From Calditrichia bacterium (GTDB lineage Bacteria > Calditrichota > Calditrichia > RBG-13-44-9 > J042), in the NCBI GenBank assembly GCA_030430345.1, contig JAUIFT010000209.1:1-5885 (forward strand): DNA of 5,885 nucleotides, given 5' to 3'. The notes under the pieces were generated by a model. That model did not search any database. It had not been told where the DNA came from and saw only the letters and a program-made list of their open reading frames with translations. Below are positions 1 through 5,514 of this stretch, in pieces. Position numbers and translations under genes: made by a program. Every line of letters starts with the position of its first letter. The stretch's first letter is position 1.

Positions 1-2
1 GA

Positions 3-128
3 GGTGTAATTGTAAAACAATCCAGACTTCCCGGAAAGCTGCTAATTACAGCGCTTCTCCCGATCGTTAGCGGGCAGATGTATGAATACCGGGAAGTAAA
101 AACAATTTTAGACCATAACGCTATATAA
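3..128 (+). CDS. Possible C-terminal tail of an upstream gene, product unknown (partial)
   Basis: This frame is open from the left edge for 41 codons and ends at TAA 126-128. The visible residues include a hydrophobic stretch (KLLITALLPIVSG) followed by a polar tail (MYEYREVKTILDHNAI). I do not recognise the family. Forty-one open codons can arise by chance, and one minus-strand frame is also open through this stretch, so coding is not proven. Support comes from its strand, which matches the operon that follows, and from its stop codon overlapping an ATG (TAATG). It is probably the end of another polysaccharide-locus gene whose body lies outside the window (inference). Confidence 0.4.
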   Translation, partial: GVIVKQSRLPGKLLITALLPIVSGQMYEYREVKTILDHNAI

Positions 129-247
129 TGCATTACGTTGCCTTGAATGTTTCAAAGATCACTTTCCAAAGATTTGGATTGATTATATTGGCTCGTTTCA
201 ATTGGATTTCTGATTTCTGGCATTTACCATATCCGAAAACAATTTAA
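128..247 (+). CDS. Doubtful 39-residue ORF between upstream tail and sulfotransferase
   Basis: The ATG at 128 overlaps the preceding TAA in a TAATG arrangement, and the frame runs 39 codons to TAA 245-247. The peptide starts MHYVALNVSK, has a hydrophobic centre (FGLIILARF) and is rich in aromatic residues toward the end (FNWISDFWHLPYP). No Shine-Dalgarno sequence precedes it and I recognise no family. It could be a small translated linker ORF, a remnant of a decayed gene, or chance. Its interest lies in its position: its own stop overlaps another ATG that leads into the sulfotransferase start. Confidence 0.2.
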   Translation: MHYVALNVSKITFQRFGLIILARFNWISDFWHLPYPKTI

Positions 248-266
248 TGATCAACGATATTAACAC
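129..266 (+). promoter_or_regulatory. Leader region before the operon; weak promoter candidate
   Basis: This AT-rich stretch would hold any promoter serving the four-gene operon. The best -10-like hexamer is TATATT at 184-189 (five of six matches to TATAAT), which would give a leader of roughly 70 nt, but no good -35 hexamer lies at the right distance. CAAAGAT occurs twice (153-159 and 167-173), and the second copy is part of a short palindrome, CCAAAGATTTGG (166-177). No intrinsic terminator for the upstream gene is visible, so the operon may simply be continued transcription from upstream. Confidence 0.2.
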
Positions 267-270
267 ATGA
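247..270 (+). other. Seven-codon mini-ORF overlapping the sulfotransferase start
   Basis: ATG 247-249 overlaps the stop of the 39-codon frame (TAATG). It encodes MINDINT and stops at TGA 268-270, which overlaps the sulfotransferase ATG at 267 (ATGA). If translated, it would deliver terminating ribosomes to that start, which has no Shine-Dalgarno of its own. The reading is seen directly; the function is inference, and chance is possible. Confidence 0.2.
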
Positions 271-1163
271 AGCACTTTGTCCGAAAAGCCCTAATTAAAG
301 CTGCCCATTATCTGGAGATTGGTGCGAAACGATTTCAGAGCGCTGCCGATAAAGTAATACCGGCGAAACAGGTTTTTCTCAAGGATTGTGAACAATCGGG
401 CTGGCAGAACATTCGCCCCTGTTTTGTGTTATCTACCGGGCGATCCGGCACGCGCTTACTCACGGACATTCTTTTATCCGCCCCGGATGCCATGCCGCTC
501 CACGAGCCCCGCCCGGAGCTTTATCGCCCTTCACGACTCGCCTACGAACAGTTAGAAGACCAGCCGGAAATTTTTCGGGAAGTTTTTAAAAGCGCCCGGG
601 AAGAATATCTGCTGAAAGCGATTCAGCAAGAAAAAATATATGTCGAGACGAACAATCAATGCACCTTCTTTGCCCCGGTCATTAGAGATATTTTCCCAAA
701 AGCTATTTTTATTCATATCGTCCGCCATCCCGGCGCATTTGTCAGAAGCGGCATTCGCAGAAAATGGTATAGCGGCAGCCACTCTCATGATATTGGCAGA
801 ATAGAGCCGCTCACTGAACCGCTAAAAACGCCATGGCCGGCATTTTCCCTCATCGAAAAAAACGGCTGGCTTTGGAATGAAACGAATCAATACATAGAAA
901 ATTTCAAAAACAATATTCCGCCGGAGATTTGCCTGACAATCAAGGCCGAAGATTTATTTGCGAATCCGGCCACATCTCAACGGATTTTCGAGTTTTTAAT
1001 GCTCAAAGGCTTTCAGGAATCCCTCGTGCGTAAAATGCTGCGGAAACCGGTGAACCCCCAGCGTAAAGGCAATTTCCCGAAATATTCCGATTGGACAGCT
1101 GAAGATAAAAAGGCATTGAAGCAAGTTTGCCCCCTGGCTGAAAAATATGGTTACCAACTATAA
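267..1163 (+). CDS. PAPS-dependent sulfotransferase family protein
   Basis: This is a predicted cytoplasmic enzyme of 298 residues that moves sulfate from PAPS to a hydroxyl, probably on a glycan or lipid-linked sugar. The 5'-phosphosulfate-binding loop is at residues 54-65 (VLSTGRSGTRLL). It is followed by HEPRPE (79-84), as in Sulfotransfer_3-like bacterial enzymes. The 3'-phosphate-binding element is IFIHIVRHPGAFVRSGI (147-163), with R153 and S161 as expected contacts. The C-terminal NPQRKGNFPKYSDWT segment (263-277) matches the RKG region of the superfamily. There is no signal peptide or membrane segment. The start is set by an in-frame TAA at 261-263; no Shine-Dalgarno is visible, and the ATG overlaps the stop of a mini-ORF. 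It is the first gene of a tailoring/export operon, 24 nt before an acyltransferase. The family is clear; the acceptor is unknown. Confidence 0.9.
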   Translation: MKHFVRKALIKAAHYLEIGAKRFQSAADKVIPAKQVFLKDCEQSGWQNIRPCFVLSTGRSGTRLLTDILLSAPDAMPLHEPRPELYRPSRLAYEQLEDQPEIFREVFKSAREEYLLKAIQQEKIYVETNNQCTFFAPVIRDIFPKAIFIHIVRHPGAFVRSGIRRKWYSGSHSHDIGRIEPLTEPLKTPWPAFSLIEKNGWLWNETNQYIENFKNNIPPEICLTIKAEDLFANPATSQRIFEFLMLKGFQESLVRKMLRKPVNPQRKGNFPKYSDWTAEDKKALKQVCPLAEKYGYQL

Positions 1164-1177
1164 AATCGGCATTCAAC

Positions 1178-1183
1178 AGGAGA
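1178..1183 (+). promoter_or_regulatory. Ribosome binding site of the acyltransferase gene
   Basis: AGGAGA lies in the 24-nt gap after the sulfotransferase stop. The AGGAG core ends 5 nt before ATG 1188, supporting that start. Confidence 0.75.
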
Positions 1184-1187
1184 AAGT

Positions 1188-1757
1188 ATGCAATTCCTTG
1201 GCGCATTAATTGGCAACATCTTATATAAATTTGTGATGCTGCGGGATAGAATGATCGCCATCTATTTAATGCAGCATTACCGGAAGCACATGAAGCATGT
1301 CGGAAAAGGGGTCAGAATCCTGAAGTTTAGCCGGATCACCGGACTGGAGAACATCGAAATCTCGGACAATGTCATTATTGCAGACAATGCATTTATTCGT
1401 GGAGAAGGCGGCCTGAGCATCGGTCCTAACTGTCATTTTTCCCGGAATGTTGTTGTTTATACGCATAATCATAATTATGAGGGTATAGCGCTCCCCTATG
1501 ACAATACTTTCCGCTATCGGAAAGTGATTATTGAAAAGAATGTTTGGGTCGGGATGAATGTGACAATTCTACCGGGCGCGCATATCAAAGAAGGGGCAAT
1601 CATCGGCGCCGGCGCTGTGGTCGCCGGGGTGGTAGAACCGCTGTCCATCGTCGGTGCATCATTGGGCAAGACAATCAAGTATCGCAACAAAGAGCACTAT
1701 GACGAGTTGGAAAAAGCCGGCAAATACGGCGGCCCGAACGGTGTCCCTCTATCATAG
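1188..1757 (+). CDS. Hexapeptide-repeat (left-handed beta-helix) acyltransferase
   Basis: This 189-residue protein is of the serine/maltose/WcaF-like acetyltransferase type and probably uses acetyl-CoA to O- or N-acylate a sugar. After an N-terminal helical, partly hydrophobic region (1-38), hexapeptide-type repeats run from about 53 to 155, for example IEISDNVIIADNAFI (56-70) and NVWVGMNVTILPGAHIKEGA (118-137). The loop YTHNHNYEG (91-99) holds H93 and H95, one of which is the likely catalytic base. The segment IGAGAVVAGVVEPLSIVGA (139-157) is the classic end of the coil domain. A short polar tail follows (160-189). The length fits the family. It has a good ribosome binding site and lies between the sulfotransferase and the flippase, so a role decorating the same glycan is likely. 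The donor and acceptor cannot be read from the sequence. Confidence 0.9.
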   Translation: MQFLGALIGNILYKFVMLRDRMIAIYLMQHYRKHMKHVGKGVRILKFSRITGLENIEISDNVIIADNAFIRGEGGLSIGPNCHFSRNVVVYTHNHNYEGIALPYDNTFRYRKVIIEKNVWVGMNVTILPGAHIKEGAIIGAGAVVAGVVEPLSIVGASLGKTIKYRNKEHYDELEKAGKYGGPNGVPLS

Positions 1758-1778
1758 CAAATCAATATTGAAATCCTT

Positions 1779-3086
1779 ATGAAATTCCTGAAAAAATTTT
1801 GGCCGGAATCAGAATTTTTAAGCAATGTGCTCAAGCTCTTTTCCAGCACTGTTGCTGCCGGCATCATCAATGCCATTGCCTTGTGGGGCATTCAGCAGCT
1901 ATACCCGCCGGGGGTTTATGGCGACTTTCAGCTGATCCTCTCGGTAGTGATGATTTTGGGAATGATTGCCTCTTTCAAATACGAGTTGGCCATTGTTTTG
2001 CCGGAAAAGGCCGCGGACAAAGATAACCTTGTCGTAATCTCCTTCCTGATACTTTGCCTGTTTACCCTGTTTTCATCGTTTATCATCACCATATTCGGGG
2101 AACAGGCGCTGGGCTGGATTACCCCCTCCCGGGAGGCGGCAGATTTTCAACGGCTAAAAGATTATCTTTTCCTGATCCCCCTCGGTATATTTTTTACCGG
2201 TTTACTGCAAGTCTGCCGCTATATCCTCATTCGCCACAAAGCGTTTGGTGAGTTGGCGAAAAATAAAGTGTATCAGGTAAGTGCGCAACATAGCGTTGCC
2301 CTGGGATGGGGGTTTTACAAAACCAGTTTCGAAGGCATTTTTTCCGGCTATATCGTTGGGACCATGGTAACTGCCTGGCTGGTGCTGAAAAAGCGCTTTT
2401 TTACGCTTCAGCACTTCAGTAAAGAAAATATCCGCAGATTGCTTCGGGTTTATAAAAAATTCCCGATTTATAATACCCCGTCCGTTTTTTTGAACAATTT
2501 TTCCATGTATCTGCCCATTTTTATGGTCTCCAGTTTTTTTGACAAAGCCCTGCTGGGGATTTATGCAATTGCCAATCAGTATGCGGTAATGCCGATTAAC
2601 CTGGTGGGCACTTCTGTTTCCCAGGTGTATTACCAGGCGGCGGCGGAACTCTATAACAAGGATGCGAAAAGCTTAATGGACATCTATCTGCAAACCATAA
2701 AAAAACTGGCGTTGATCGGACTGGCACCAATCCTGGCAATAGCGATCTTTGCGCCGGGGTTAAGTAAAATCTTTTTCACGGCAGAGTGGGCGGATGTCGG
2801 TATTTATATGCAAATTTTGAGTTTGGGAATTTACTTTCGATTTTTGAATATTCCCATCGGTACAACATTTTCGATTATTAACAAACAGGAAATTGCTTTA
2901 TACCTGATTATTTTTTCCCTAACCATTCGCTACGGAGCAATGTATCTTTTTCGTCATGATATTATCGAGATGCTCTGGGGGCTTTCAATTTCAACAGCAA
3001 TTTTCTATGCATCTTACAATTTCATGGTTTATTGGTATATTCGCAAAGCGATACGCGAACAGGATCAAGCGGAAGCAGGTAGTTGA
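1779..3086 (+). CDS. Wzx-type oligosaccharide flippase (MOP superfamily)
   Basis: This inner-membrane protein of 435 residues probably translocates lipid-linked oligosaccharide units from cytoplasm to periplasm. About eleven to twelve hydrophobic segments are visible, near residues 20-40, 47-74, 84-106, 126-150, 183-203, 240-260, 262-287, 307-329, 341-363, 371-391 and 397-421. The N-terminal pattern (LFSSTVAAGIINAIALWGIQ, then LYPPGVYGDFQLILSV) and the second-half start (KKFPIYNTPSVFLNNFS, 226-242) are typical of polysaccharide-export flippases. The C-terminal tail is short and charged. It starts 21 nt after the acyltransferase stop with no clear Shine-Dalgarno, so translation may be coupled to the upstream gene (inference). 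The methyltransferase begins 9 nt after its stop. The symbol wzx is withheld because the polymer is unknown. Confidence 0.9.
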   Translation: MKFLKKFWPESEFLSNVLKLFSSTVAAGIINAIALWGIQQLYPPGVYGDFQLILSVVMILGMIASFKYELAIVLPEKAADKDNLVVISFLILCLFTLFSSFIITIFGEQALGWITPSREAADFQRLKDYLFLIPLGIFFTGLLQVCRYILIRHKAFGELAKNKVYQVSAQHSVALGWGFYKTSFEGIFSGYIVGTMVTAWLVLKKRFFTLQHFSKENIRRLLRVYKKFPIYNTPSVFLNNFSMYLPIFMVSSFFDKALLGIYAIANQYAVMPINLVGTSVSQVYYQAAAELYNKDAKSLMDIYLQTIKKLALIGLAPILAIAIFAPGLSKIFFTAEWADVGIYMQILSLGIYFRFLNIPIGTTFSIINKQEIALYLIIFSLTIRYGAMYLFRHDIIEMLWGLSISTAIFYASYNFMVYWYIRKAIREQDQAEAGS

Positions 3087-3095
3087 TTATCAGGA

Positions 3096-4019
3096 ATGGT
3101 CGTGATTATGAAAAAAATGATTAAGAAATTCTTATTAAAAACGATTTTAGCCGAAAACCTTCACAAAGGTGAAATTACCCATTTCGAAAAAGTAAACGGC
3201 TATCCGACCATCACACTCGGCGACGGCACTAAATTATCTTCGTTTGCGGACCGCGGCCTGCTGCCGGTGCCGGAACTTTCGATTCCCGCCGGTTACCAGG
3301 AAGTCGCCCTGGCTTATGTCAATCGCTATAAATTCCCCCATTTTTCCCCGGCGGAAAATATCAGAACCGGATTTTTACCGCGAAAGCGCGTGCCGGTTGT
3401 TATTCATCCTCAGCACAAAAATACCTATGCGGATCTAGCGGCAAACGAACGGAAAGTTGTTGCTGAAAAAATGGCCTTACAGACAGGTGATGTTGTGCTG
3501 GAACTCGGTCCGTTTATCGGATTCGGCACGGTGCAGATGAGCCGGCTGGTTGGCGCATCCGGTAGAGTAATTTCCGTCGAAGCAGATCCTGTTGCCTTTA
3601 CGGTATTGCAGCAAAATATAGCTCAGAATCAGTTAAAGAATGTTACAACATTGAATTACGCTATCGGAGACGATGATAAAGAGAATATGCCCTTCTGGAA
3701 ACAGAAGAATCAGGCGAATTCCCTGGTCGAGCTAAAAGGGGCAACGGCAGAGATGCTAACGATGCGAAGAATTACAACAATCATCGAAGAAGAAAAAATC
3801 ACGCCAACATTTTTGATTCTGACGATTAACGGCATCGAGTTAAAGGCTTTACAGGCCTGCAGGGAATATCTGCAATCGGCAAACTCCCTGCGGATCATAA
3901 CCCCCGGCTGGTATAGCGATACAGAAGGGCAATATGGCCCCCGGATTATAGCGCTTTTAAAATCGCTGGATTTTACCGTTCATCATACCGGGGGCATGCA
4001 TATTTTTGCTTATAAGTAA
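3096..4019 (+). CDS. FkbM-family SAM-dependent methyltransferase
   Basis: The predicted product is a class I methyltransferase of 307 residues, likely methylating a sugar hydroxyl of the surface glycan. An N-terminal region of about 115 residues has no motif I can name. The Rossmann domain follows: motif I VVLELGPFIGFGTV (133-146, with E136, G138, G142), then VISVEADPVAFTVLQQNI (158-175, with acidic E162 and D164 for the SAM ribose), then NVTTLNYAIGD (182-192), the usual FkbM segment. The segment LILTINGIELKALQAC (240-255) sits where FkbM enzymes usually carry a DxEGxE motif, but here it reads INGIE. The start is uncertain: AGGA (3092-3095) abuts ATG 3096 but lies 12 nt from ATG 3108 (MKKMIKKF), which is the more natural start. 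It is the last gene of the operon, and its stop lies 3 nt from that of a convergent gene. Confidence 0.85.
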   Translation: MVVIMKKMIKKFLLKTILAENLHKGEITHFEKVNGYPTITLGDGTKLSSFADRGLLPVPELSIPAGYQEVALAYVNRYKFPHFSPAENIRTGFLPRKRVPVVIHPQHKNTYADLAANERKVVAEKMALQTGDVVLELGPFIGFGTVQMSRLVGASGRVISVEADPVAFTVLQQNIAQNQLKNVTTLNYAIGDDDKENMPFWKQKNQANSLVELKGATAEMLTMRRITTIIEEEKITPTFLILTINGIELKALQACREYLQSANSLRIITPGWYSDTEGQYGPRIIALLKSLDFTVHHTGGMHIFAYK

Positions 4020-4022
4020 TGC

Positions 4023-5165
4023 TCAATAAGGGAAGTCTGTAATTATCCACTCCGGATCATTATCATCAGCCACCGGTAGACTACCGCGGTGCCCATGATT
4101 TTCTCCGGCCAAATCCCGAACGCTCTGCCCACTGCCCTCATTCATTTGCCAGTAAGCGATTAACCCGGGTTCATCACCGCTTAGGTGCCGGGCCATGTCT
4201 TGCTGAATATCAGCTTGCGTTCTCGCTTTCCTCCACAGCTGAATTTCATCTAACGTACCATTAAAAATTTGATATTCCCCGTTGGCCCTGCCGATATAAA
4301 CATTAATTTCATCGGTGTTATTGATAGGTGCACTATGCGCCGTTAACCCGCTGTCCTCCACTTCCAGATTCCCGTCCAGGTAAATCCTTAACGCCGCATC
4401 GCGGTCAAACACAGCAGCAACGTGGTGCCATTCGCCATCGGTGACGATCGTTGATCCTTCCACGGCAAAAGTACTGCCAGCACTATTATGGATATCATCC
4501 AGCACAACTTTCAGGACATTATTGTGATGGACTTTCAGCACCCAGCGCCCCTCATTTAAAGTGCGGTTATCCCACCCCTTGCGAATTATTTGCTGCTGTA
4601 TGCCAGTCCCGCTGGTTCGAAACCAGGCTGAAATGGTAAAATCATCTGTGCCAAACTCAAGCGCATCCCTATCGCCAATGGTTACCCAACTGTTATCTCC
4701 GTTAAATAATAACGCATGCTCCGGCCGGGGATCACTGGCAAATGTACCGATGATAATTGCTGTTCCGGTTGTATTCACCGGATATAGGGTGATATTGAGC
4801 GTTACAACTACGCCTGCATCGATATTGCTGTAAACTTCACCGGCATAGGTTAACACTTCATTGGCATCATAAATGAAGACCTCAAATTTACGATCGCTTC
4901 CTGCCGGTATTTCCTCAATCAGGCCATTCACCGAAGAGTCTGTTACGATGAGCTCTTTAACAATACTATCCATGTCGCTGGCAGAAACAACAGCGATGCC
5001 GCTATTTACCAGGTGAGCGATCTGGGCAGGTTTTGTAAAGCTGAATTGCACAGAGACCGTTTCCTCGCTTTGTGGGTTTTCATTGGGTGTGGTGATTTCT
5101 GAGCCGCAATTCAAAATCAGCATTAAACCGATTATCAGTGTAAATAAAGGTAAAAACGGTTTCAT
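4023..5165 (-). CDS. LamG-domain lipoprotein, probably surface or periplasmic
   Basis: This 380-residue lipoprotein has a hydrophobic signal (residues 4-18) ending at a lipobox-like ILNC, with C20 as the lipidation site. Asn at position -1 is atypical for E. coli. A polar linker (21-36) leads to an N-terminal beta-rich domain (about 37-130) of no family I recognise. The C-terminal LamG/concanavalin-like jellyroll (about 150-355) shows DDFTISAWFR (174-183), DGEWHHVAAVFDRD (243-256), IYLDGNL (261-267), GTLDEIQLWRKART (303-316) and LIAYWQMNEGSG (335-346), typical of Laminin_G_3 proteins. No catalytic domain is present, so binding of glycan or another surface ligand is the likely role (inference). 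The start is supported by GGAGG on the minus strand (5174-5170), 4 nt before the ATG. It runs antisense to the polysaccharide genes on both sides, so it is separately transcribed and may be unrelated to them. Confidence 0.85.
   Translation of the reverse strand: MKPFLPLFTLIIGLMLILNCGSEITTPNENPQSEETVSVQFSFTKPAQIAHLVNSGIAVVSASDMDSIVKELIVTDSSVNGLIEEIPAGSDRKFEVFIYDANEVLTYAGEVYSNIDAGVVVTLNITLYPVNTTGTAIIIGTFASDPRPEHALLFNGDNSWVTIGDRDALEFGTDDFTISAWFRTSGTGIQQQIIRKGWDNRTLNEGRWVLKVHHNNVLKVVLDDIHNSAGSTFAVEGSTIVTDGEWHHVAAVFDRDAALRIYLDGNLEVEDSGLTAHSAPINNTDEINVYIGRANGEYQIFNGTLDEIQLWRKARTQADIQQDMARHLSGDEPGLIAYWQMNEGSGQSVRDLAGENHGHRGSLPVADDNDPEWIITDFPY
4071..4091. other. GC-rich hairpin inside the 3' end of the lipoprotein gene
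   Basis: CACCGGTAG (4071-4079) can pair with CTACC (4081-4085) and GGTG (4088-4091), leaving GC (4086-4087) bulged. It lies about 50 nt past the methyltransferase stop and could protect or end the plus-strand operon transcript. It lacks an adjacent T-run, so it is not a standard intrinsic terminator. It may be only a by-product of the coding sequence. Confidence 0.25.
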
Positions 5166-5169
5166 AACC

Positions 5170-5174
5170 CCTCC
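5170..5174 (-). promoter_or_regulatory. Strong ribosome binding site of the lipoprotein gene
   Basis: The minus strand reads GGAGG, continuing to GGAGGGG, just upstream of the ATG at 5165. It is one of the clearest Shine-Dalgarno sequences in the window and fixes the start. Confidence 0.75.
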
Positions 5175-5294
5175 AAAATTTTCAGTTTGACACAGAAAAT
5201 ATCACCCGCGTCATTGATTGTTTCCAATCGTCACTGGATATACGCGACTCGCTAAATGTTCCGGTATTTTTAAACTAGGCGATATTATTTTAAG

Positions 5295-5300
5295 GGTCAA
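5295..5300 (-). promoter_or_regulatory. Candidate -35 element for the lipoprotein gene
   Basis: On the minus strand TTGACC (five of six matches to TTGACA) is followed, after 17 nt, by TAGTTT (5277-5272), which keeps only the T-A---T positions of a -10 box. This would give a leader of roughly 100 nt. The -35 match is good and the -10 poor, so the call is weak. Confidence 0.25.
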
Positions 5301-5400
5301 GCATTTAGAATTTTCAAGATTTTCCCCTACCCCAATTTTATTATCGGGTAGTTAAACAACCATTCTTCGTTTTTAATCCTTTTTTCAAAAAAGTTGTGAT

Positions 5401-5424
5401 TCCCAGCGATTTTCGCTTCGGGAG
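5401..5424 (+). promoter_or_regulatory. Bulged inverted repeat upstream of the asparagine synthase
   Basis: TCCC (5401-5404) and AGCGA (5405-5409) pair with TCGCT (5413-5417) and GGGA (5420-5423), with loop TTT and a two-base bulge TC (5418-5419). That makes nine base pairs. There is no following T-run, so it is not a standard terminator. It lies about 90 nt before the start codon and could be an operator or a 5'-leader structure, depending on where transcription starts. Confidence 0.35.
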
Positions 5425-5452
5425 GTATTATATTCCTTCGCATTATTCAATT

Positions 5453-5482
5453 TTGAACCAAAGGCAAGTTTATCCATATAAG
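5453..5482 (+). promoter_or_regulatory. Candidate sigma-70 promoter of the asparagine synthase gene
   Basis: TTGAAC (5453-5458) and TATAAG (5477-5482) are separated by 18 nt. They match the consensus hexamers at four and five of six positions. Transcription would begin near 5489, leaving a short leader of about 26 nt that contains the ribosome binding site. This is a consensus match only; the sigma-factor preferences of this organism are unknown. Confidence 0.4.
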
Positions 5483-5500
5483 AGACTTGCAAACTTCGCC

Positions 5501-5504
5501 GGAG
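5501..5504 (+). promoter_or_regulatory. Ribosome binding site of the asparagine synthase gene
   Basis: GGAG lies 10 nt before ATG 5515. The start is independently certain because the catalytic cysteine must be residue 2. Confidence 0.55.
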
Positions 5505-5514
5505 ATTTACAGTT

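Larger units (their letters stand above)
5166..5514. other. Divergent intergenic region, 349 nt, no convincing gene
   Basis: This AT-rich region separates the minus-strand lipoprotein gene from the plus-strand asparagine synthase, so it should hold promoters for both. It contains a pair of CGTCAYTG repeats, several inverted repeats and candidate sigma-70 hexamers. A small 6-bp inverted repeat, CTACCC/GGGTAG (5327-5332 and 5346-5351, 13-nt loop), and a palindrome of T6 and A6 (5379-5393) are also present. The only notable small frame is a 30-codon minus-strand ORF (5477-5385) without a ribosome binding site, which I do not regard as a gene. Confidence 0.7.

Noticed and set aside
552..1206. Minus-strand open frames of 67-78 codons across the sulfotransferase gene
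   Set aside because: They lie opposite a clearly recognisable sulfotransferase, lack family motifs and are best explained as shadows.
1799..2414. Alternative plus- and minus-strand frames within the flippase gene
   Set aside because: They show no domain pattern, while the flippase frame is continuous and has the full set of membrane segments.
4451..4833. Plus-strand open frames opposite the lipoprotein gene
   Set aside because: The minus-strand frame has a lipobox, a strong ribosome binding site and clear LamG motifs. The plus-strand frames have none of these.
5327..5351. CTACCC/GGGTAG inverted repeat as a terminator
   Set aside because: The stem is only 6 bp with a 13-nt loop and no T-run. 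It also lies well upstream of both gene starts rather than after a gene.
5379..5393. Palindrome of CTTTTTT and AAAAAAG resembling a terminator
   Set aside because: The arms are almost purely A/T with a one-base centre, so no GC-rich stem can form. It is more likely a bent-DNA tract than an intrinsic terminator.
5385..5477. A 30-codon minus-strand ORF in the divergent intergenic region
   Set aside because: It has no ribosome binding site, covers the AT palindrome, the bulged hairpin and the candidate asnB promoter, and its polar composition resembles no known small protein. It is probably chance.
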